This document shows positions 1 to 8,685 of a stretch of DNA of 64,000 nucleotides, in pieces. A program made the translations under genes and the position numbers. Below the pieces are notes generated by a model. That model ran no database searches, was not told the DNA's origin, and worked only from the letters and a program-made list of their open reading frames with translations. This DNA is from Plotosus lineatus (Eukaryota > Chordata > Actinopteri > Siluriformes > Plotosidae), in contig CM045729.1 in the NCBI GenBank assembly GCA_024760905.1, positions 60,411,080 to 60,475,079 on the forward strand, given 5' to 3'. Each line of letters opens with the position of its first letter. Within the stretch, counting starts at the first letter, position 1.

Positions 1-1549
1 CAAGGAAGAGTGTCATGTTGTCTTCAAGGAGGAGCTGAAACAGGCTTTGGGTGGCCAGGAAGTGCTTCCAGATGACTGGAAATGTGATCGGGGACACAGG
101 TAGGAGAGTACTTGGTCTGTCCTCTGGAAGGAAAGTCGATAAGGAGACTTGGTGGTGGAATGAGGAAGTGCAGGAGTATGTACAAAGGAAGAGGTTAGCT
201 AAGAAGAAGTGGGACATTGAGAGGACCGAACACAGTAAACAGGCGTACAGGGAGACATGGCGAAAGTAGCAGTGGCTAAGGCCAAACAGAGGGCGTTTGA
301 TGACTTGTATGATGGGTTGGACAGTAAGGAGGGATAAAATGATCTATACAGGTTGGCACAGCAGAGAGATAGAGATGGGAAGGACGTGCAGTAAGTTAGA
401 TTGATAAAGGACAGAGAGAGAGATGTATTGACTGATGACAGAAGTGTGCTGGGAAGATGGAAAGAGTACTTTGAAGAGCTGATGAATGAAGAAAATGAAG
501 GGGGAAAAAAAGTACAAGAGGTGACCATTGAGGAACAGGATGTAGCAAAGATTAGTAAAGGAGAAGTGAGGAGGCAGAGAAGTATGTTAGAGTGGTGCAG
601 GACATGTATGAGAGATGTAAGACAGTGGTGAGGTGTGCTGTCGGCATGACCGACACATTCAAGGTGGAGGTGGGACTGCATCAAGGGTCAGCTCTCAGCC
701 CCTTCTTGTTTGCTATGGTGATGGACAGGCTGACAGACGAGGTTAGGCAAGAATCTCCGTGGACTATGATGTTTGCAGATGACATTGTGATCTATAGTGA
801 GAGCAGAGAACAAGTGGAGGAAAATCTAGAGAGGTAGAGGTATGGAAAGGAGAGGAATGAAGGTTAGCCTCAGAAAATCAGAATACATGTGTGTGAATGA
901 GAAGGACCCAGGAGGAACGGTGATGTTACAGGGAGCAGAGATAACGAAGGTGGAGGATTTTAAGTACTTGGGATCAACAATCCAGAGCAATGGAGAGTGT
1001 GGAAAAGAGGTGAAGACGCATGTGCAGGCAGGCTGGAATGGTTGGAGAAAAGTGTCCGGTGTGATGTGTGATGGGAGAGTGCCAGCAAGAATGAAAGGAA
1101 AAGTGTACAAAACGGTGGTGAGGCCAGCGATGTTGTATGGCTTAGAAACAGTGGCGCTGAGGAAAAGGCAGGAGGCAGAGCTGGACGTAGCAGAGATGAA
1201 AAATGCTGAGGTTCTCTCTGGGAGTAACGAGGATGGATAGGATCAGAAATGAGTACATCAGACGGACAGCCCATGTAAGATGTTTTGGAGACAAAGTCAG
1301 AGAGGCTAGATTGAGATGGTTTGGACATGTACAGAGGAGGGATAGTGAGTTTATTGGCAGTAGGATGCTGAGGTTGGAACTACCAGGCAGAAGGCCGAGA
1401 GGAAGACCAAAGAAGAGATTTATAGATAAGGTGAAGGAAGACATGAAGGTCGTTGGAGTCAGAGAAGAAGATGCAGAGGACAGGGTGAGATGGAGGCGGA
1501 TGATTTGCTGTGGCGACCCCTGAAGGGAACAGCCGAAAGGAAAAGAAGA
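1..1549 (+). mobile_element. RTE-clade (Expander-like) LINE, 3' part, internally deleted
   Basis: This is the 3' half of a non-LTR retrotransposon; it runs in from before the window. It aligns with the more complete reverse-strand copy at 8686-11594. Visible pieces are the EN-RT linker (positions 1-260), the RT palm block with a GLHQGSALSP motif and FADDIVI near 775-790, a thumb region (850-1200), and the C-terminal block ending in a GDP tripeptide at 1515-1523. The 3' end is the typical tail containing CGACCCCTGAAGGGAACAGC (1513-1549). The reading frame changes near 270, 400, 590, 840 and 1200, so it is dead. At about 575 it jumps from the EVRR motif directly to the block before the RT palm; compared with the other copy about 480 bp of N-terminal RT is missing. 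The family name is from recall of fish RTE elements; the LINE identity is direct from the motifs. Confidence 0.85.
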
Positions 1550-1776
1550 GATTTATTGATGCTAAAATGTAAACATTGTTCAGCATACGCATAAAACACA
1601 TTTCAGTGCATTCTCTTTATAAACATACAGCACTGTAGTTTTCAAAAATGCCCACTAGAGGAACGTACTGCATTGCATTGGGCATGACACGACTGAATTC
1701 AGCTGCATTAAGTTCGAGCAGCTCAGTCACGCCCCCCCAGCCAGAGCCGAAGTACAAAACAGAGTTTTAGAGTGAT

Positions 1777-1797
1777 AGAGTAAGAGGCGTTACAAAT
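1777..1797. repeat. Left target site duplication of the 367 bp RTE derivative
   Basis: The 21 bases match positions 2165-2185 exactly and lie immediately outside the element on each side. This defines both ends and implies target-primed insertion without later erosion. Confidence 0.9.
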
Positions 1798-2164
1798 GCA
1801 GCCGTGAGGGGGGGGCACAAACCAGTGTCTCTCCCTCACGCCAGTCCCAAGCCCGGATAAATGCAGAGGGTTGCGTCAGGAAGGGCATCCGGCGTAAAAC
1901 AAATGCCAAATAAACTATGCGAATCACAAGAAAGAACCACATACCGGATCGGTCGAGGCCCGGGTTAACAACGACCGTCATCAGTGCCGTCAACCAACAG
2001 GGTGCTGATGGAAATTGGACTACTGTTGGTCGAAGACGTCGAAGAAGGAGAGGCCGGAGGCGTGTCCGTTGAAGAGGAGAAGAAGATGCAAAGGATAGGG
2101 TGAGATGGAGGCAGATGATTCGCTGTGGCGACCCCTGAAGGGAAAAGCCGAAAGGAAAAGAAGA
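1798..2164 (+). mobile_element. Non-autonomous RTE derivative (5' UTR fused to 3' tail), 367 bp
   Basis: The element joins about 270 bp of RTE 5' UTR, ending in a stretch (about 2025-2080) also present at the 5' end of the copy at 8686-11594, directly to the last 80 bp of the same RTE, including the GATTCGCTGTGGCGACCCCT block. All coding sequence is absent. It is bounded by a perfect 21 bp target site duplication (1777-1797 and 2165-2185), so it moved as a unit. It carries no ORF of its own and would have needed RTE proteins in trans. Shortened relatives of the same fusion form the tails of the SINE copies at 30363-30674 and 43753-44073. Confidence 0.85.
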
Positions 2165-2185
2165 AGAGTAAGAGGCGTTACAAAT
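2165..2185. repeat. Right target site duplication of the 367 bp RTE derivative
   Basis: Identical to 1777-1797 over 21 bases; it begins directly after the A/G-rich RTE tail. Confidence 0.9.
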
Positions 2186-2199
2186 CAAAGAAGAGGTGA

Positions 2200-2379
2200 T
2201 GCTGATGTAAGTTAATCCTCTGGCGCAGAGCTGAGCGTGCTTTTGTTTATTGGGAGTAAATGAGAATAGTGAATTCAGGTGTGTGTGCTCCAGCAGCTCA
2301 GCCACACCCCTCAGGAAGTAAATAGTTAGTGAGAGGCACAGTGCCAAAATCAAAGTCTTCAAAACACAGACCATAACAA
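2200..2379 (-). repeat. Probable degenerate gypsy-type LTR fragment
   Basis: The stretch 2265-2379 resembles the inner end of the chromovirus LTRs at 45401-45831 and 49795-50186. It shares a GTGTGTGCT block, a CAGCCACACCCCTC block, an AAATTCAAAGTCT-like block and a terminal CCATAACA. It ends at 2379 like those LTRs. No partner LTR or coding region is seen, so it may be a decayed solo LTR into which the RTE derivative inserted. Assignment rests on short blocks read by eye. Confidence 0.4.
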
Positions 2380-2749
2380 AAAGGACATAAAAGAACAAGA
2401 AATGTAATAAATTGGATAAACAAAACACAATAAACACAATGAGAAGCATGCTACACCACAGTAAATAAAATATAACACACAAACATTTTAAACATTACCT
2501 TCAGTCATGTACTGGAATAATAATTAAAAAAGACTTTAATAGTGGCGTGTTTTACAACAGTTCAAACGATTACTTCAGCAATGACGTGATTTCAGAGGAA
2601 ACTGTCGTTTCTTCCGGAGAAAGTCTTATTTCTTCAGAAGAGACATCCAACCTCATTACCTTTTTCTGGTGCTTAAGCAGGTGTTTGAGTGACATCATAG
2701 AACTTAACTGGTAATTAAAACACTAAAAAAAGGCTCATTGCCAACTTGT

Positions 2750-2868
2750 GCATGAATGAGGAAAAAAGGGGCGTTTATTGGTCGAATTTGAATCACGTGC
2801 GAGCTGCTCGGCAGTCCGTGAATACTCAAACCGCGACTGCAAAACCGCGAATATTCAAGGGCCTACTG
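2750..2868. repeat. Possible terminus of a non-autonomous DNA transposon
   Basis: A CG-rich stretch with repeated AACCGCGA words ends in AGGGCCTACTGTA. Read in reverse this gives a CAGTAGGCCC start followed by TTCGCGG words, the style of pogo/Tigger-like fish MITE ends. The opposite terminus was not found, so the call is tentative. Confidence 0.3.
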
Positions 2869-2984
2869 TATATTGCTTAAATGTATTGCATATTCACAAT
2901 TTATGTTGTAAGGATGACCAATACCGGTACACTTTGGGTTGATTTTTGGGGGTTCCAATTCATTTAATAGTTGATTTTTAATAT

Positions 2985-5590
2985 TAAGATGTTTTCAATG
3001 CTGGTGGTAGGAACTAAATTGGCATTAAACACACCCAAAACCAAGGATATGATAATGGACTTCAGGAGATCAAAATAAACTTAACACTCTGTCCTCTACA
3101 TTGATGGAGAGGAGGTAGAGAGGGTGGAATGGTTCAGGTTTCTTGTAGTCCACATCTCTGCTGACTTCACCTGGACCACAAACATCTACCACCAGTTGGA
3201 GAAAGCACAACAAAGGATGTATTTGATCAGAGAGCTCTGACAAGCCCACCTCCCCCAACCACTATTGACGCGCTTTTACCATAGAGAGCCTCATGATCTA
3301 TTGCTGTACAGTGTGGTTCAGTAGCTGTTTGCAGAGGACAGAAAGGCCTTGCAGTGGGTGGTGAGGAAGGCAGAGCGGGTAATTGGAACTACACTACCCT
3401 CTTTCAGTGAGCTTCACCTGGAGAGCCAGTCAATTTATCAGGAACCCCACACACCCTGGACAACCCCTGTCTTCTCTCTCTCACCTCTAGAAAACGGTAC
3501 AGGACACTAAAACCAGAGCTAATAGACTCAGGAAGAGCTTTTACCCACAAGCTGTTAAACGTTTAACCCCACCACCATCATACACACTGACTGAATAAAT
3601 AAACATCATTCAGACCATCTTCCTGTACAGTGCAATGCTCATGTTTAGAGCAGGCCTCAAACATCATAACATTTTAGGACCGTGCACCTTATAATCAAAA
3701 AGTTCTACCTCTTACCCGGTGTATAGCATACACCTGTCTGTACATGTGTGAATAGGTAAATATACGTATAAATCTGTAAATATGTGGCTGGCTATGTATA
3801 TGTGTGCTGTATGTAGGTACAGTTGTGTTCAAAATAATATCAGTCAAACATTACCAACCTGATCTGTTATTGGTAGAAATTATATTTTTGTATGGCAAAT
3901 ATTTTACTGGCATTTGTAGTAGAGTAATAGAATCCAACAGGCCCAAAATTCATGATATGCATGCAGCATCGAATCACTAATTGAAAGGGGCGTATTCAAA
4001 ATAATACTGTGGAGTTGAATTAGTGATGTCATTCATTTTTTTAAAAAATGGGTGCTAATTATTGCCCTTATTTAAGGAAGGAAAGAAGCAAATGCTGTAC
4101 ATGCTGTTTATAGAGATTTTCTCCCTGAAACTCTGAGGAAAAAGGGCCGTTCCAGACATTGCTTATAAGAACAGTGTACCGTGATTAAAAAATTGGTTGG
4201 CGATTGGAAAACATATAAGGAAATACAGAAAATGAGAGGCTGCTCAGATATGACAACTGCTTTAAACAAAATGCTTTAACATAGCAACCAAAACCTGAAA
4301 GATGTGAGAGAGAGCAAAAAACTATAATTTGACTTGATTGAAGAAGAGCCAAAATGGCAAGGACTCAGTCAACAATCAGTACCAGGAAGATCAAAGAAGG
4401 TCTAAGGTTTCCTGTGAGTCCTGTTACAATTAGAAGATGCAAATGTGAAGCCAAGCTATCAGCTAAAAGCCCCCTGCAAAGTCCCATAGTTGAAAAAAGA
4501 CATGTGCTGAAAATGTTAGTTTGCCAAAGAACACATTGATTGGCATATAGAGAAACGGTGCAACATTTTGTGGACTGATGAAAGTAGGATTCTTCTTTTT
4601 GGGTCTAGTGGCCTTCTACACGTTCCACAGACAGTGAATTCAAGCCACAGTACACTGTGAAGACAGTGAAATATAGTGGTGCAAGCATCGTGATATGGAG
4701 ATGTGGTTCATACTACTGTATTGGGCCTATTTACCGCAGACCAGGGATCACTAATTATTTCGAATACATTGGAATACTTAGACGTCATGCTGCCTTATGC
4801 TGAAGAGGAAATACTCTTGAAATGGGTGTTCCAAAAAGACATCGACCCCAAACACACTAGTAAATGGGCAACATCTTGGTTTCAGACCAAAAAGATTGAT
4901 TTTATAGAGCAGTGGCCCGATCCTTGGACCTTAATCCAATAGAAAACTTGTGGGGTGACATAAAAAATGCCATTTCTGAGTCAAAACTAAGAAATACAGA
5001 AGAACTGTGGAAAGTCGTTCAATAATCCTGGGCTAGAACTCCTGTTCACAGGTGCCAGAAGTTGGTTAACTCCATGCAACACAGATGTACAGCAGTTCCC
5101 AGAAACAGTGGTTTTACAACTAATTATTAGTTCAGTGATTCAAATGAAACAAAATCTTACAACATTTTTCAGTTTATACAGTGAATGTTTGAGTTTGTAA
5201 AGAAGAAATATAGACACTGCTATTTTTTTTTAACAGTCTAATATTTACTTTTCATCGATTTCTTTAAAGGAATAACAATTTTGATGTATTTTTATTCCTG
5301 TTTTGATTTGGAATAGAATGTGGGGTGTTCCAATGCATTTGTGTGAATGGAAATAAGTTACTATAAGGATTTCGAGCTTTGTTCACTTTTTAAACACACT
5401 ACTATTTTTTTGAACACCACTGTATATGCACATATATAGCTTGGTGTAATTCCTTAGATATCTTTTGTACACTTTCTTATAATTGTTGCTAAAGAAAGAG
5501 CCTGTAAACTGATTTTCATTTTTCATGAAACAGTTGACAATAAAGATTTCTTTATCTTTCTCTTTAATAGTAAACATTACAGGTGACACA
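2985..5590 (+). mobile_element. Rex1/Babar-like (CR1/L2 group) LINE 3' end, split by a Tc1 element
   Basis: The first block (2985-3600) encodes, with frameshifts, the C-terminal RT region of a CR1/L2-group LINE: a hydrophobic FRFL(V)VHIS segment, DFTWTTN, and a block around RKALQWVVRKAERVIG. The same region recurs at 51820-52120. The 3' UTR (3600-3819, resumed at 5425-5590) closely follows 52275-53170, including TGTACATGTGTGAATAG-like and ACAATAAAGAT blocks. The Tc1 element at 3820-5422 interrupts it. Frameshifts and stops throughout show it is a fossil. Membership of the Rex1/Babar lineage is inferred from recalled fish elements; the LINE and paralogy calls are direct. Confidence 0.7.
3820..5422 (+). 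mobile_element. Tc1/mariner transposon with decayed transposase
   Basis: The ends are inverted repeats: CAGTTGTGTTCAAAATAAT at the left and, read in reverse from the right, CAGTGGTGTTCAAAAAAAT. Each end is flanked by TA (3818-3819 and 5423-5424), the Tc1/mariner target duplication. Inside, several frames carry Tc1 transposase pieces: an N-terminal helix-turn-helix-like part (4354-4539), a WTDES motif near 4570-4585 (first catalytic D), DPKHTSK near 4843-4865 (second D region) and NPIENLWG near 4933-4956 (third acidic residue). Stops and frameshifts separate them, so the enzyme is not produced. Length, about 1.6 kb, fits an unshortened Tc1 element. Confidence 0.85.
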
Positions 5591-5790
5591 AATCTTTCCT
5601 GTAAGATTGAAATCTGTTTTTTTTTTTGTTTGTTTGTTTGTTTCAAATTTGTTTAATTGGGCTTACATTTCCTTAAGGCGGAAGGAGCACTGGGAAGAAC
5701 TCAATTCTAAAACAATTTAAGAATGGAGTTTACTGTTTATTTGTGTTGGTGTAATTAACATGAAACTTCTTTAAATACGCACATGATGTA

Positions 5791-6071
5791 CAGTCGGCCC
5801 CCAACTTACGACGACCCTGTGTACGAAATCCCCGGGTTACGAAAAACATTTTCCTGAGTTTCCGTCCCTAAGATACGACACAACCCCCTGTTACGAAAAG
5901 AAATTCAAAATTCAAACACGCCAATCAAAATTTCACAGGACGCGCAAGTTGCTCTCTCATTGGCTGTCTCTCAACATCTCGCCCCACTGGCCTCCCAGAT
6001 AGAGACAGAAGCTTCACTCTTTACGAAAGGGGGTCTGGAACAGATTAATTTCGTAAGTTGGGGGCCGACTG
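5791..6071. mobile_element. MITE with 21 bp terminal inverted repeats, TA target site
   Basis: The left end starts CAGTCGGCCCCCAACTTACG and the right end is its reverse complement; both are flanked by TA (5789-5790 and 6072-6073). The 281 bp interior has no ORF. An internal block at about 5955-5998 (CTCTCATTGGCTGTCTCTCA, then a GCCCCACTGGCCTCCCA block) recurs in reverse at about 5.56-5.67 kb into the 50s (55600-55670) in the foldback element, and the ends are also similar, so both belong to one TA-targeting (pogo/mariner-like) family. Confidence 0.85.
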
Positions 6072-6089
6072 TATTTTAAATATGTGTAA

Positions 6090-6253
6090 TAGTGGTCAGC
6101 ATATGTGCCTCGCAGTTAGGTCTTGTGTTTTGAGCCCTGTGCCCAGCGAGGGTGTTTCTGTGCTTCGGTGGGTTTCTACCAGGTAGTCCGATTTCCTCCC
6201 ACAGACCGAAGACATGCACATTAGGCTAATAGGATAGTCTCGATTGCTTTTAG

Positions 6254-6326
<73 letters not shown>

Positions 6327-6440
6327 CCCTGTTATGGTATGGGGAGTTGTTCAGGGTCTACCTTGCTTTTGCCCAGAGTCGGGCTCCAGCATCCTTGTGA
6401 ACCCAATAAAGGATAAAGTAGTTTGGAAATGGAAATGAGC
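6090..6440 (+). mobile_element. DANA/HE1-like tRNA-derived SINE with an embedded (TG)n tract
   Basis: The body has the blocks usual for this fish SINE group: GGTGTTTCTGTG, a GGTGGGTTTCT block, TTTCCTCCCACAGACC, GACATGCACATTAGGC, then after the microsatellite a GTTCAGGGTCTACC and CCCAGAGTCGGGCTCCAGC segment. A 69 bp (TG)n tract (6257-6325) sits where the ancestral element has a short TG stretch, so the microsatellite grew from inside the SINE. Confidence 0.7.
6257..6325. repeat. (TG)n microsatellite
   Basis: A pure dinucleotide run inside the SINE at 6090-6440. The reading frame of repeated Cys-Val across it is a by-product and not a gene. Confidence 0.98.
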
Positions 6441-6936
6441 AGAGTGAATTTGACAATGAGCACACTGTGATGACATGTCTTAGGGGAGCTCCTGGTACAC
6501 AGTGATAAGTGCCTACCAAAGGTGGTCCAAAGAAGGACAACTATTAATTGGCAAGACTTCTAAATGTCCAGGGCTCACTGATGGATCTGTGAAGTGTACA
6601 AAAAAAGCTAAGTGTACAAAAAAAGCTACTATGGAAATGGATAATGCTGTCTCAGTTATAAAGTTGCATCTTGTTGCATAGGGAGCTGCCGCGGCACAGA
6701 CTAGTCAGGTGGTGTTATTGTTAAGGCTGATTGGTGTATTGTATAGAATAACAAAAAATTTTGCCAAAATACGATTTTTCTTTTGATGTGAGATATTTGC
6801 TACAAACTTGCATACAACAGCATTCAGTGGGTTTTTCCAGACCACAGTACAAATGTTTTAATATTAAGGGTTTTGAGTGCGTTATCAAAATGAAATTGTT
6901 ATAGATGAATCTTACCCATTTGCATTTATTTTCTAG
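6441..6936. other. No recognised feature; intron or upstream sequence of the kelch gene
   Basis: AT-rich single-copy sequence. A small direct repeat (GTGTACAAAAAAAGCTA, twice, about 6594-6629) is the only structure noticed. The region ends in a pyrimidine-rich tract and the TTCTAG acceptor at 6931-6936. Confidence 0.6.
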
Positions 6937-7057
6937 AATGCGGCTCCCGCCAACAAGAAAGGACATAGTGCTATTGTGCTAAGATCCTCTATGCTTATTT
7001 ATGGTGGATACGTTGACCTGCGTGGGAGCTCTCAGGAATTTTGGAGATTTGACTTTG
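6937..7057 (+). CDS. Kelch-repeat protein, first visible exon
   Basis: This 121 bp internal exon encodes about 40 residues of a kelch blade: KKGHSAIV, SSMLIYGG and EFWRFDF are the hallmark strands, with the glycine pair followed later by the Trp and Asp-Phe strand. It is preceded by a good acceptor (TTTATTTTCTAG ending at 6936) and followed by a donor GTCAGT at 7058. It opens in codon phase 0 and leaves one base over, which joins the next exon at 15620 to make GAA. The start codon and earlier exons are not in view: they may lie between kelch-coding sequence and the window start or be too short to recognise. Kelch blades form beta-propellers that bind protein partners; nothing here says which. 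Confidence 0.75.
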
Positions 7058-8451
7058 GTCAGTAATATTATGTTATAATAAGAAATATGAACACGACTGC
7101 TGATAATTGTACATGACTTCTCTGTGAGAAAGGATTTGTCGGATGTTGTTTTTAAGCCAAGTTTTTCCACACCGAAGTGAGTAATTATTCTTGTTTGCAG
7201 GCTTGCCCAAACAGGTCTAATATTATGTGATAATGTTGATGCTTATGAGAAAAACATGTAAAGTGTGAACTCTTTACACCTTTTATATTTTGGCATAACT
7301 ATAACCCAGTACGTCATGTGATTTTTTTTTTTCACAATTACTAACAGTAGATAAAGAACTCAATTTAAAAAAAAACAAGAGAGAGAGAGAGAGAGACAAA
7401 ATATTATACTCCATTTGTTTAATTGGGAAAATGATCTAATATTACATTCAGCACATGGACTAACGTTTATGCACACTTGATGATAATACTAAGGTGAGGA
7501 CATTTGGGGCAGTTGACATTCTAGTTCATCCTAAACATGTTCAGTGGGGTTGAGGTCAGTGCTTTGTGCAATCAACTCACATTTTCCCTCTTCAACCTCG
7601 GCAGGGCATGGAGTTCACTGTGTGCACAGGTGGACTGTCATGCTAGAACAGGTTTGAGCCTTTTAGTTCAAGCGAATGGAATTTGTTAGCTAGCAGTAGA
7701 TGAAGACATTCTGCTCAGTTGTTTACCTTCAAATTTGTGGCACCAGCTTATAATGTATCTGTGCATAACAAAGTATATAGATTCCTATGCTTAGCAGGTA
7801 ATTTGACTGCAAATAGAATCAAGGGTTTTCAATCAACTAAGTGATAATGAGATGATAAGTAGTGGGTGTTCTGTTTTACTTAAGTCCTCTGTCACACTGG
7901 CATTTCGAGTGTTTAACATGTCATGGCATATGAACTAAAAATAATGTCTTAGCAACAGCAGATTAATACTAAGCTAATACTCTTGAATGTGTAACATGAG
8001 CTTTTTATATGCCAGGGTACAGCATTTTTAAAATTTAAATATTCATAACACATCTGTAGTAGCTTTGATACGTTATACATATGTCAGGTGTGTGCTATAA
8101 AAACGGAAGCTATGTAGCGGTCCCATGGTGGGAACTTTGATTGAACAGCTGTTCCGCCATACAAACACTTTAGTTGACAAGCTAACATCTGATACAAAAA
8201 TAGTGTTACCAGGGGAGGGAGCATCACCTTCCTGCAATGTGTGGCAGCCCACTGCTCCAAGTGTGTTTGCTCACTGTTTACACGTGTGCGTCCTTACTTT
8301 GGTTGTGTTAAATGTAAAAGTTAAGTTTCCCGTGTGTGTGTGTGTTAGGCTGCAGTTCATTGTCCATAAAACGTTAAGGCTATTAAACTTTACATATGTG
8401 TGTCCTTGACAGTTAGGTATGTAAAGTGATACCAAGATACTTCATTTTTAA
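7058..8451. other. Intron of the kelch gene, left part
   Basis: AT-rich sequence with a short (GA)n run (7378-7396). Apart from the DNA-repeat remnant at about 7440-7770 no element, RNA gene or exon was recognised. Confidence 0.6.
7440..7770. repeat. Remnant of a teleost DNA transposon (Tc1-like noncoding part)
   Basis: Blocks such as GGACATTTGGGGCAGTTGAC, TTCAGTGGGGTTGAGGTCAG and GTGCACAGGTGGACTGTCAT correspond to a DNA repeat I recall as common in fish genomes. No terminal repeats were located, so the boundaries are approximate. Confidence 0.45.
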
Positions 8452-8460
8452 GTCCACTTA
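8452..8460. repeat. Left target duplication of Rex3
   Basis: GTCCACTTA, repeated at 14528-14536 on the other side of the element; flanking bases also agree at one further position. Confidence 0.75.
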
Positions 8461-8668
8461 TCATCATCATCATCATCCGCTAAGTCCAGGGTTGGGTCGC
8501 GGGGGCAGCAACCTAAGCGAAGAAGTCCAGACGTCCCTCTCCCCAGCCACTTGTTCCAACTCTTCCGGGGGGGGGGGGGGGGGGGGGCACCGAGGCGGTC
8601 CCTGACAAGCCGAGAGACATAGTAAACACCACACCAGGGAGGCGTCCGGAGGGCATTCTAACCAGATG

Positions 8669-8685
8669 CCCGAGCCACCTCAACT
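8669..8685. repeat. Left 17 bp target duplication of the nested RTE
   Basis: CCCGAGCCACCTCAACT, part of Rex3, repeated exactly at 11595-11611. Confidence 0.92.

Noticed and set aside
1790..2482. 230-codon open frame on the reverse strand
   Set aside because: Covers the antisense of the RTE derivative and LTR-like sequence; no domain and no host splice context.
6244..6438. Frame with Cys-Val repeats
   Set aside because: Translation of the (TG)n microsatellite inside a SINE.
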